DNA of 19,599 nucleotides from JALCSJ01 sp036788835 (GTDB taxonomy: Bacteria > Bacillota > Negativicutes > Acidaminococcales > Acidaminococcaceae): the NCBI GenBank assembly GCA_036788835.1, contig DAIQMR010000032.1, forward strand, positions 1 through 19,599. Reading direction: 5' to 3'. A program made the position numbers and the translations under genes. Positions 8,586-15,474 of this stretch are shown piece after piece (position 1 is the first letter of the stretch; each line of letters begins with the position of its first letter). Below the pieces are notes generated by a model, which saw only the letters and a program-made list of their open reading frames with translations, had not been told where the DNA came from and made no database searches.

Positions 8586-9923
8586 ATGGCAAACAATAAG
8601 GTTAAACTAGTTTCCTGTGACTTGCGAGATGGGCAGCAAGCCTGTATAGCCACACGGATGACCACAGAAGATATGCTGCCGGTTTTAGAACCATTGGATA
8701 ACTTTGGCTTTGCTGCCCTGGAAGTCTGGGGCGGGGCCACATTTGATGCCTGCATCCGTTTTCTGCATGAGGATCCGTGGAAAAGGCTGAAGACAATAAA
8801 AAAGCACTGTACCCATACACCCTTGCGAATGTTGTTAAGGGGGCAGAATCTGCTGGGCTATACTCCCTATCCTGATGATATAGTGGAAGAATTTGTCACA
8901 ACAGCGGCCCAGGATGGAATAGATATTTTTCTGATTTTTGACGGACTAAATGATATCCGCAATGTGAAAATGGCGGCTCAGGCCGCCTTGCAGGCGGGGA
9001 AGCGGGTGGAAGGCAATATTCAATTTACCTCCAGCCCGGTGCATAACATTGATTCTTTTATAAAAACCGCGGAAGAATATCTGGCGGTGGGAGCAACGGC
9101 CATCCACTTGGAAGACATGGGGGGCATGATTACCCCTACTGTAGCGGCGGCTACGGTGAAAGCACTGAAAGCACGGTTTGATGTTCCCATTCATTATCAT
9201 GCTCATTGTACAGGGGGCATGACGGAGATAACCTACTGGGAAGTAATCAGAGATGGAGCAGATGTAGTAGATGTGGATACAGCGGCCTTTGCCCTTGGCA
9301 CGGGGCATCCGGCGGCGGAAAGTATCATCGCAGTACTTCAGGGAACGCCCTGGGATACTGGCCTGGACTATACGAAGCTGGCACCTATTACTAAGCATTT
9401 GCAAGGTATCAGACAGAAATATTCCCAATTTGCCACAAAGCTTTCCGGGGTGGATATTAATGTGGTTCGCCACCAGATACCCGGTGGCATGCGTTCCAAT
9501 CTGGAATTTCAATTATCCCAATTAAATGCATCAGAAAAATTGCCCCAGGTTTTGGAAGAGGTAGTTAATGTAAGAAAAGACCTAGGCTATCCGCCTTTAG
9601 GAACTCCTTTCTCACAAATGTGCGGCGCTCAGGCCACCATGAATGTAATGGCAGGCAGCAGATATAAAGTCCTTTTAAAAGAAGTAAAGAATTATATTTT
9701 GGGACAATATGGTAAAGCACCGGGAGCAATTTCCGAAGAACTGTATAAATTAGTAGTTCGTAACGGAGTTGCGCCCATAACATGTCGCCCGGCCGATTTA
9801 ATTCCACCGGGTTTGGCTAAGGCACAGGAAGAGAGTAAAGAGTTCACAAAGACGAAAGAAGACATCTTAACCTATGCCTTGTTTCCCCAAATCGGCAAAG
9901 AATTTCTACAACAAAAAGCGTGA
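8586..9923 (+). CDS. oadA: OadA-type carboxyltransferase (oxaloacetate decarboxylase alpha chain without biotin domain)
   Basis: This 445-residue protein belongs to the OadA/pyruvate carboxylase carboxyltransferase family, which removes CO2 from oxaloacetate and passes it to biotin. A TIM barrel opens with DLRDGQQACIATRM (Asp15 is the metal ligand). GYTPYPDDIVEEFV and GIDIFLIFDGLND (111-123) follow, with the metal histidines in PIHYHAH (His205, His207). The PYC/OADA conserved domain (EEVVNVRKDLGYPPLGTPFSQ) occupies about residues 315-420. It stops after the PYC/OADA domain with no lipoyl/biotin AMKM segment, so a separate carrier would be needed. Odd residues: the metal-binding, carbamylated lysine of the usual IKDMAG motif is Glu176 here (LEDMGG), and the HDT motif reads HCT. 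It is third in the operon and fits removal of oxaloacetate produced by citrate lyase. Confidence 0.85.
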   Translation: MANNKVKLVSCDLRDGQQACIATRMTTEDMLPVLEPLDNFGFAALEVWGGATFDACIRFLHEDPWKRLKTIKKHCTHTPLRMLLRGQNLLGYTPYPDDIVEEFVTTAAQDGIDIFLIFDGLNDIRNVKMAAQAALQAGKRVEGNIQFTSSPVHNIDSFIKTAEEYLAVGATAIHLEDMGGMITPTVAAATVKALKARFDVPIHYHAHCTGGMTEITYWEVIRDGADVVDVDTAAFALGTGHPAAESIIAVLQGTPWDTGLDYTKLAPITKHLQGIRQKYSQFATKLSGVDINVVRHQIPGGMRSNLEFQLSQLNASEKLPQVLEEVVNVRKDLGYPPLGTPFSQMCGAQATMNVMAGSRYKVLLKEVKNYILGQYGKAPGAISEELYKLVVRNGVAPITCRPADLIPPGLAKAQEESKEFTKTKEDILTYALFPQIGKEFLQQKA

Positions 9924-9948
9924 CAAAAACAGTATCGTATCTTTGTCA
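9921..9948 (+). other. Inverted repeat spanning the oadA stop codon
   Basis: TGACAAA (9921-9927) and TTTGTCA (9942-9948) form a 7-bp AT-rich stem with a 14-base loop, and the stem includes the stop codon. No U-tract follows, so it is at best a weak 3' end or stability element. I see no clear rho-independent terminator for the plus-strand operon before the convergent citXG unit. Confidence 0.3.
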
Positions 9949-9969
9949 CTACACACAATGTACACACAT

Positions 9970-10005
9970 AAAAAAACGCGCCCCCGGGCAAAGCCAGAAG
10001 CGCGT
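9970..10005 (-). terminator. Intrinsic terminator of the citXG unit / candidate RNA
   Basis: On the minus strand ACGCGC (10005-10000) pairs with GCGCGT (9981-9976) around a GC-rich loop that can form a further GGC/GCC pairing. It is followed by T7 (9976-9970). The orientation stops leftward transcription coming from the regulator-citXG operon or from the structured RNA just upstream. Confidence 0.75.
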
Positions 10006-10101
10006 CTCGCCCTAAGGCGGACTCAAGATCAATGAGCCAAGAGGATAAGATTTACCCTCTCATATAATATATGTCCGCTAGAGGGCAAAATGTGCAAAAA
10101 T
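9970..10101 (-). ncRNA. Candidate structured small RNA or 3' UTR element, unidentified family
   Basis: Read on the minus strand, a long-range helix closes a 78-base domain: GCCCT (10086-10082) with AGGGC (10013-10009), then a 3x3 internal loop, then GCGGAC (10078-10073) with GTCCGC (10022-10017). Inside it are a 9-bp hairpin (10060-10052 with 10048-10040) and a weaker hairpin (10038-10033 with 10025-10020, partly competing with the closing helix). The terminator at 9970-10005 follows 3 bases later. In both inner hairpins one pair is G-U on the minus strand but A-C on the plus strand, favouring a minus-strand RNA. A possible private promoter is TTGCTT (10136-10131), 17 bases, TAAAAA (10113-10108). 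I do not recognise a known riboswitch or sRNA family. Confidence 0.4.
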
Positions 10102-10159
10102 CTTAGCTTTTTAAAGTATTTAATCCAGAAAAGCAACTGACAAAGTATCCGCCAGCTAT

Positions 10160-11524
10160 TCACCTTAATTGTTCCAGTTTCCACATAAAGATCGTAATGA
10201 TTAATAGATCCGCTGAACCACCGGGACTCATATTTTTTCCCACAAAATCAGTGTTCAAATCCCAAACCTGTTGCAGGCCTTTATCCGTAAGAACCCCGCC
10301 CCCCTGCAAAATCTCAACAGCCTTGGTCTGGGCATAGGCTAACAGCTCATGGTTTGTCCTAATAAGAATATTGGAATCTTCTACTGTAGACATTAACAAA
10401 AGCAAAGTCTGAATATAGGCGAGATTGGCATCGGTTCTTTTCTCCATGAGCTTACGAAACTCAGGCAGAGCCAATTCCCGTACCGGCTTAAAACCATCTT
10501 GCACTTCGCCCCGAATACCTTTGCAGCCATATTTAACATACAGTTTTTCCCCATGTGTATGGGGATGGTATTTATCTATGTGGGCAAAATCTTTGTCCAA
10601 AATTTTATGGGTAGCCTCACCGCATAAAAGCAAAATCGCCTCGCTGTCAAAGGTACCCTGTTCTTTAAAATACCACATACTGAATGTTATAACGATACCC
10701 AGTGAAAAAATAATGCCTTTGTGGGTATTGACGTTCTTGGTTGCCTGAAACATAGCTTTTTCAGCCGCGGCTCCCAATGGACGAACTGCCAGGAAAAGTT
10801 GCTCGGCACTGCCTTCCCAATTAAGGCCTCTTTCTGCCATTTCACGCAGATAGGGAACAATGGCCCTGGTACTGTCCACAAAAGTATTGTAATCCATATC
10901 TTCGTGTGCCCCGCTGTTATTAAGGTCAACCAAGCCTGGTTTTGGTGTTGCTTCTACCTCAGCCAAAAGTGCTTCTGTGGCTATATTTCCCACATTATTC
11001 AGTAAACTCTGCACCAAGACTTTATGTACATGGTTTGTCAAAATATCTAGGGAATGGGCTCTGCTTCTGGCACATTCCTGAGCCGGTTTGGAACAGACTA
11101 GGCACAAACGGCCTTCCATTCCTATTTCTTCCCGGGAAACTTTTATACCATTGGCCTGTAAAACATCAATGTCCATCAGCCGGCCCAGCTCATCGACATT
11201 TTCTATTTGCACCATGGCCTTTTTAATCTCCAGTGGTGTTTTATCTACCACAAAAAAAGCTTCCAATCCGGTTTTTTCATGAGTAAATTTTTGCAACAAA
11301 ACAGCTGCATTCATATCTGCCAGACTTTTTTCAATTGCTCTGCAGCCCGTGATAAATCCTTGTTTTACCAAAGGGGTCACTTTTATGGGTCCCGGGATAT
11401 TCATGGTAAAGCAAATTAAAGTTGTCTTGTATTTTCTCAAAAGGGCTTGCTGCTCTGCCACTCTTAAATCACGTGCTTCAAGCATCTCTTCTACGTTCAC
11501 TAGATTATTGATAGGCCTCATCAT
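10160..11524 (-). CDS. citXG: Fused CitX-CitG citrate lyase maturation protein
   Basis: This 454-residue bifunctional protein makes and attaches the prosthetic group of the citrate lyase acyl carrier CitD. The N-terminal CitX half (about 1-165, holo-ACP transferase) shows TMNIPGPIK at 40-48 and an RxCxxC...CARSRAH block at 139-157. The CitG half (about 170-454, triphosphoribosyl-dephospho-CoA synthase) shows EVEATPKPGLVD at 189-200, HEDMDY, GIRGEVQDGF, a STVEDSN segment and MSPGGSADLL near the C-terminus. Such fusions are known in other citrate fermenters. The start overlaps the stop of the upstream LysR gene by ATGA (11524-11521), with AGAGGT just before it, so translation is coupled. A second ATG follows directly. 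It is divergent from citDEF, its target complex. Confidence 0.93.
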   Translation of the reverse strand: MMRPINNLVNVEEMLEARDLRVAEQQALLRKYKTTLICFTMNIPGPIKVTPLVKQGFITGCRAIEKSLADMNAAVLLQKFTHEKTGLEAFFVVDKTPLEIKKAMVQIENVDELGRLMDIDVLQANGIKVSREEIGMEGRLCLVCSKPAQECARSRAHSLDILTNHVHKVLVQSLLNNVGNIATEALLAEVEATPKPGLVDLNNSGAHEDMDYNTFVDSTRAIVPYLREMAERGLNWEGSAEQLFLAVRPLGAAAEKAMFQATKNVNTHKGIIFSLGIVITFSMWYFKEQGTFDSEAILLLCGEATHKILDKDFAHIDKYHPHTHGEKLYVKYGCKGIRGEVQDGFKPVRELALPEFRKLMEKRTDANLAYIQTLLLLMSTVEDSNILIRTNHELLAYAQTKAVEILQGGGVLTDKGLQQVWDLNTDFVGKNMSPGGSADLLIITIFMWKLEQLR

Positions 11525-12444
11525 ATACCTCTTGTTTCGCTGTACTTCTTACCCTCTTCCAGTACTAATGCAATAAAATCTTTGGCATATTGCCGCAGAT
11601 AATAGTCTTTCCTATAGCAAATATAACAATGGCGCCTGTTTTCCACGCCTAATATAGGATATACCAGGCACTGATCCTTAGCTAAGAATTCTTTGTCCAA
11701 ATAAACTTCCGGACAAATAAAGACAGAATTAGTCACGGCAGTAATACGCTTAGCCACTTCAATATTCGTTGTTTCGAAAAAAATATTGGGGGATAAATCA
11801 CTGTTGGCAAACAGTGTCTCCTGCACTTTTCTCACACTATGGCCCAAACTAATAACAACAAATTTTTCATCTTTTGCCTCAGCTATTTCAATGGGTCTAA
11901 CCTTAGGGATTCTTTTAGCCAACTTGGTATGTTTATTAACCACCAGAACAGTGCCTTCTTTTTCCACCAGTTCATAAACCAAATCATCCCTGGTGGGAAT
12001 CGTTGTAACAATACCAATATCTACATCCCCATTAACCACCGCTTCCTCTGTACGAGGAGACCCATGCTCAAAAATATCCAATTTTATATTCGGGTATTTC
12101 TTAATGAATTTTGGAACTAACGCCGGCAAAAGCAGTATGGCTCTATTAAGGGGAATTCCCAAATGCAGGCTGCCATATTCTTCATGTTTAATATCTGAAA
12201 TCTCATGGAGCAAATTGGCATTAATGGTAATAATGCGTTTGGCTGCCGCAATATATTTTCTTCCGGCTTGGGTAAGGACAATAGGATTGGTGTTTCTAAT
12301 AAAAATTTGAGCCCCAATTGCCTTTTCTACCGACTTAACAGTTTGACTAAGGGCAGGCTGGGAAACATGTAAATTCTTTGCTGCATTGGTAATATTTCCT
12401 TCCTGTAAAATCTGCATAACGTAATTTGCATGTTTAATATTCAT
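11521..12444 (-). CDS. LysR-type regulator of the citrate lyase genes (inferred)
   Basis: This 307-residue LysR-family protein has a canonical N-terminal HTH (NITNAAKNLHVSQPALSQTVKSVE, about residues 16-40, in two overlapping helices). An effector-binding domain begins with GSLHLGIPLNRAILLLP near residue 92. The frame extends 24 codons upstream, but ATG 12444 is chosen: GAGGTG stands 7 bases before it and the HTH then starts at the standard position. The last four bases overlap the citXG start. It is divergent from citD, with a LysR-box-like palindrome in between, so control of citDEF-carrier and of its own operon is the obvious inference. The effector (citrate or another tricarboxylate) is unknown. 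Confidence 0.88.
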   Translation of the reverse strand: MNIKHANYVMQILQEGNITNAAKNLHVSQPALSQTVKSVEKAIGAQIFIRNTNPIVLTQAGRKYIAAAKRIITINANLLHEISDIKHEEYGSLHLGIPLNRAILLLPALVPKFIKKYPNIKLDIFEHGSPRTEEAVVNGDVDIGIVTTIPTRDDLVYELVEKEGTVLVVNKHTKLAKRIPKVRPIEIAEAKDEKFVVISLGHSVRKVQETLFANSDLSPNIFFETTNIEVAKRITAVTNSVFICPEVYLDKEFLAKDQCLVYPILGVENRRHCYICYRKDYYLRQYAKDFIALVLEEGKKYSETRGI

Positions 12445-12520
12445 TTTTTTCACCTCGGGATTTTTATGAATTTTCTTAAATAACGAATAAATCAAGTATT
12501 TAAGTATCTCTGCCATTTCA

Positions 12521-12536
12521 ATAAGATAAATCTTAT
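12521..12536. promoter_or_regulatory. LysR-box-like palindrome upstream of citD
   Basis: ATAAGAT-AA-ATCTTAT is a perfect inverted repeat with 7-base arms, the shape expected of a LysR recognition site (an AT-rich dyad containing T-N11-A). A further half-site-like TCTTAT occurs at 12575-12580. If transcription of citD starts near 12595, the dyad centre is about 66 bases upstream, the normal location of a LysR recognition site. It is also about 85 bases upstream of the regulator's own start codon. Confidence 0.5.
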
Positions 12537-12582
12537 GTTGATTATACCATTATTTGTATTAGTTTTACAACTTTTCTTATGA

Positions 12583-12588
12583 TATTAT
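12583..12588 (+). promoter_or_regulatory. Candidate -10 element of the citDEF operon
   Basis: TATTAT is the best -10 candidate before citD, with no good -35 at 16-18 bases, as expected of an activator-dependent promoter. An overlapping alternative is TATGAT at 12578-12583. The predicted leader is about 30 bases and carries AGGAG (12611-12615), 9 bases before the citD ATG. Confidence 0.3.
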
Positions 12589-12624
12589 CCGAATATAAAG
12601 AGGTCAGTAAAGGAGTGATGAAAG

Positions 12625-12924
12625 ATGGAATTAAAAAAGGCAGCCATGGCAGGCACCGTAGAATCATCTGATGCCCAGATTACAGTTGAGCCTGGTACCA
12701 AAGGTATTGAACTTAGTATTGAAAGCAGCGTAATCCATCAGTACGGCAGACAAATCAAAGCCGTTGTATTAGACACCTTAGATAAATTGAAAGTGACTAA
12801 TGCAAAAGTTACCGTTGTAGACAAGGGCGCTCTGGATTGTACATTAAAAGCCCGTGTTGAAGGAGCGGTTTTCCGTTCCATCAATGATGATCCTGATACT
12901 CCGAATCCCTGGGAGGTGCTCTGA
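12625..12924 (+). CDS. citD: Citrate lyase acyl carrier protein (gamma chain)
   Basis: This 99-residue protein is the normal CitD length. CitD carries the phosphoribosyl-dephospho-CoA arm on which acetyl and citryl thioesters move between CitF and CitE. The attachment serine is visible as Ser14 in AGTVESSDAQI (9-19), a strictly conserved context. The C-terminus contains the family's RINDDPDTPNPWEVL-like ending (here SINDDPDTPNPWEVL). It is the first gene of the citDEF operon. Its 3' end contains GGGAGGTG, which is the ribosome site of citE, 2 bases downstream. Confidence 0.97.
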   Translation: MELKKAAMAGTVESSDAQITVEPGTKGIELSIESSVIHQYGRQIKAVVLDTLDKLKVTNAKVTVVDKGALDCTLKARVEGAVFRSINDDPDTPNPWEVL

Positions 12925-12926
12925 TT

Positions 12927-13835
12927 ATGGTATGTACTAATCCTAATTTCAGACGTTTAAGACGAACCATGATGTTCTTAAATGCACAAAAACCCAGCTT
13001 GATTAAGGACCCTTATGTTTACAAGCCCGATTCCATCATGTTGGACTTGGAAGATGCAGTAGCAGAAAATCAAAAAGACGCTGCCCGTTATTCCCTGTAT
13101 CAAGCTTTGAAAACAGTTGACTACCATGGCTGCGAAAGAGTGGTCCGCATCAATGGCCTGGAAACATCACACTGGCAAGAAGATGTCCGTGTCTGTGTAG
13201 CAGGCGGAGCAGATACTATTCGTATTTCCAAGACTGAATCTGCTGAAGATGTTAAGAAGGTAGAGGCTGCTGTTATAGCAGCGGAAAAAGAATTTCACAA
13301 GGAAAACGCCCAAACATTAATTATGGCTGCTATAGAATCTACCAAAGGTATCCTTAATGTTTATGATATCTGCAAAGCTTCCGATAGATTATTCGGCGTA
13401 GCTTTAAGCGGTGGTGATTATACGAAAGACTTACAGACTGTTATTTCTCGTTCCGGCGTGGAATTAATGGGAGCTCGTCAACAAATGGTTATAGCTGCCA
13501 GAGCTACCGGCAAAATGTGTTTCGACACAGTTTATACAGACCTGGATGATATGGAAGGTTTCGTAGAGGGCGTTAAGATGATTAAAGCCATGGGTTTTGA
13601 CGGTAAATCTATTGTTAACCCCAGACAAATTCTTCCTACCCATCAAGTATTCACCCCTACAGAAAAAGAAATCCGCTATGCTGAACAAGTAGTCACTGAA
13701 ATTGACACCAAGAAAGCACAAGGGATTGGTGTGTTTACCATTAACGGCAAGATGTTGGATATAGCCTTCTATGACGGTGCAAAACGGACTTTGGCTTTGG
13801 CTAAAGCTGCCGGCGTATATAAGGGGGACTTATAA
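12927..13835 (+). CDS. citE: Citrate lyase beta chain (citryl-ACP lyase)
   Basis: This 302-residue protein is the CitE aldolase subunit of the HpcH/HpaI-like fold, which cleaves citryl-ACP into acetyl-ACP and oxaloacetate with Mg2+. Landmarks are MLDLEDAV at 38-45, RINGLET at 74-80, Glu137 in AAIES (metal ligand) and GGDYTKDL at 162-169 carrying the second metal acid, Asp164. The start is fixed by GGGAGGTG (12911-12918) within the end of citD. citF follows after a single base. Length and motifs are normal. Confidence 0.97.
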   Translation: MVCTNPNFRRLRRTMMFLNAQKPSLIKDPYVYKPDSIMLDLEDAVAENQKDAARYSLYQALKTVDYHGCERVVRINGLETSHWQEDVRVCVAGGADTIRISKTESAEDVKKVEAAVIAAEKEFHKENAQTLIMAAIESTKGILNVYDICKASDRLFGVALSGGDYTKDLQTVISRSGVELMGARQQMVIAARATGKMCFDTVYTDLDDMEGFVEGVKMIKAMGFDGKSIVNPRQILPTHQVFTPTEKEIRYAEQVVTEIDTKKAQGIGVFTINGKMLDIAFYDGAKRTLALAKAAGVYKGDL

Positions 13836-13836
13836 A

Positions 13837-15393
13837 ATGATTAATAAAGTTGGCAGAGATATTCCTGAAGAAATTTTACAAGCAACAAATAAAGAGGTTT
13901 TCCAAGGGGCTTATGCAAGGAATAATGTTCCCTACAAAGCGGCAACTCACACCGTTTCCCCGGTTATTGATCCCGGGCACAGTAAAATTGTAAATTCTAT
14001 TGAAGAAGTTTTAAAGAAATGTGGTATTAAAGATGGTATGACTTTAGGCTTCCACCACCATTTCCGTGAAGGAGATTACGTAGTAAGCATGGTTATGAAG
14101 GCCATTCACGAAATGGGAATTAAAGACCTGACTATTTGTGCCAGCTCCCTGGGCAAAGCCAATAATGACCTGGTTCCCATGATTGAAGACGGCACTATTA
14201 CCAACATTCAATCTTCCGGTGTCCGTGGTCAAATCGGCGAAGCTATTTCCGCCGGCAAGTTAAAAGGCTTGGCTATTATGCGCAGTCACGGCGGCCGTGT
14301 CCGGGCTATCGAATCAGGAGAAACTCACTTGGACATTTCCTTTATCGGGGCTCCTACCTGTGATGATTACGGCAACTGCCGTGCTATTGGCGGCAAGAGC
14401 GACTGCGGTGTCCTCAGTTATTCTACTGTTGATGCTGACTATGCTGATAAAGTTGTAGCTGTAACCGATACTCTGGTACCTTTCCCCAACATTCCTGCCT
14501 CTATTTCCATGAATAAGGTTGACTATGTTGTAGTGGTGGATGCCATTGGTAATCCCGATAAAATCGCTACCGGTGCTGCTAAGCCTACTACTGATATGCG
14601 TAAGCTTTTAATGGCTAAATACACTACGGAATTTTTGGTTCACACTCCTTACTATAAGGATGGTTTTGCTTATCAGACCGGTGTAGGTGGCGCTTCCATT
14701 GCTTCTACCAAGATTTTGGCTGAACACTTGAGAAGAGATAATATTCACATGGGCCTAGCTCTTGGCGGTATTGCCAAACCAATGTGTGATTTGCTGGATG
14801 AAGGCTTAATCAACAAAATGGTTGATACTCAGGATTTCGATACCGGAGCTATTGAAAACATTAAAACCAATCCCAATCACATCGAAATCACTGCTTCTGA
14901 ATACGCTGATCCTTTCAACAAGGGTGCTTATGTAAACAAGCTGGACTTTGTAATCCTGGCTTCTTTGGAAATCGATACCCACTTCAACTGCAACGTTGTA
15001 ACAGGTTCCGACGGAGTGATTACCGGAGCTCAAGGGGGACATCCTGATACTGCTTCCGGAGCCAAGTGCGCAATTGTCATTGCCCCTTTGCTGCAAGGCA
15101 GAATTCCGGCTATCTGCACTGATGTTACTACCGTCACTACACCTGGTGAAACTGTTGACGTAGTAGTTACCGATTACGGCATTGCCATTAACCCTAAGCG
15201 TAAGGATTTAATCGAAGCTATGAAGGGTGTAGATTTACCATTCTACACAATCGAAGAGCTGAGAGATATGGCTTACAAAATTGTTGGCAAACCTGACCCG
15301 GTGCAATTCGGTGATAGAGTTGTAGGAATTATTGAAGCAAGGGACGGCACGATTATTGATGTGGTAAGACAAGTAAAGGAATGTGAAGTCTAA
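13837..15393 (+). CDS. citF: Citrate lyase alpha chain (citrate CoA-transferase)
   Basis: This 518-residue protein is CitF, which exchanges acetyl for citryl on the CitD carrier, so that citrate enters and acetate leaves. Family motifs include FHHHFREGD at 72-80, SHGGRVRAIESGETHLDISFIG in the N-terminal half and GAQGGHPDTA at 397-406. The open frame extends upstream into citE, but the true start is ATG 13837, one base after the citE stop, with AGGGGG about 10 bases before it and a standard N-terminus (MINKVGRDIPEEIL). It ends 19 bases before a hairpin that separates it from the carrier gene. Length is normal for the family. Confidence 0.97.
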   Translation: MINKVGRDIPEEILQATNKEVFQGAYARNNVPYKAATHTVSPVIDPGHSKIVNSIEEVLKKCGIKDGMTLGFHHHFREGDYVVSMVMKAIHEMGIKDLTICASSLGKANNDLVPMIEDGTITNIQSSGVRGQIGEAISAGKLKGLAIMRSHGGRVRAIESGETHLDISFIGAPTCDDYGNCRAIGGKSDCGVLSYSTVDADYADKVVAVTDTLVPFPNIPASISMNKVDYVVVVDAIGNPDKIATGAAKPTTDMRKLLMAKYTTEFLVHTPYYKDGFAYQTGVGGASIASTKILAEHLRRDNIHMGLALGGIAKPMCDLLDEGLINKMVDTQDFDTGAIENIKTNPNHIEITASEYADPFNKGAYVNKLDFVILASLEIDTHFNCNVVTGSDGVITGAQGGHPDTASGAKCAIVIAPLLQGRIPAICTDVTTVTTPGETVDVVVTDYGIAINPKRKDLIEAMKGVDLPFYTIEELRDMAYKIVGKPDPVQFGDRVVGIIEARDGTIIDVVRQVKECEV

Positions 15394-15412
15394 AAAACAT
15401 TTTTCCGATAGA

Positions 15413-15443
15413 TAAAGCTGCCTACACGGAGCAGGCAGCTTTA
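15413..15443 (+). other. Hairpin between citF and the carrier gene
   Basis: TAAAGCTGCCT (15413-15423) pairs perfectly with AGGCAGCTTTA (15433-15443), an 11-bp stem with a 9-base loop. There is no U-tract after it (CTTAATAATTATT follows), so it is either a leaky terminator or an mRNA processing/stability element setting different levels for citDEF and the carrier. The next gene starts 31 bases later with its own GGGAGGT. Confidence 0.6.
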
Positions 15444-15474
15444 CTTAATAATTATTAGACAGGGAGGTCTAAAA

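Noticed and set aside
8946..9512. 188-codon open frame antisense to the OadA-type gene
   Set aside because: Cys/His/Arg-rich translation typical of a shadow frame, no ribosome site, and it lies fully inside a clear gene. The same applies to the antisense frames over the amidohydrolase and hydratase genes.
10061..10086. Words resembling purine riboswitch junctions (ATATAAT and ATGTCCG) on the plus strand
   Set aside because: The two words are almost adjacent, with no P2/P3 hairpins or TTTCTACC-like junction between them, so no aptamer can form. Chance similarity or at most a relic.
9970..10101. T-box, cobalamin, TPP, c-di-GMP or 6S RNA identity for the structured element
   Set aside because: None of the diagnostic core sequences of these families is present, so it is reported only as an unidentified candidate.
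12445..12516. 24-residue N-terminal extension of the second LysR regulator
   Set aside because: GAGGTG sits directly before ATG 12444 and the HTH begins at the normal distance from that start. The extension would also approach the operator-like dyad.
13771..13836. Upstream extension of citF into citE
   Set aside because: The extra 22 residues are out of frame with citE and overlap its end. ATG 13837 with the standard CitF N-terminus is far better.
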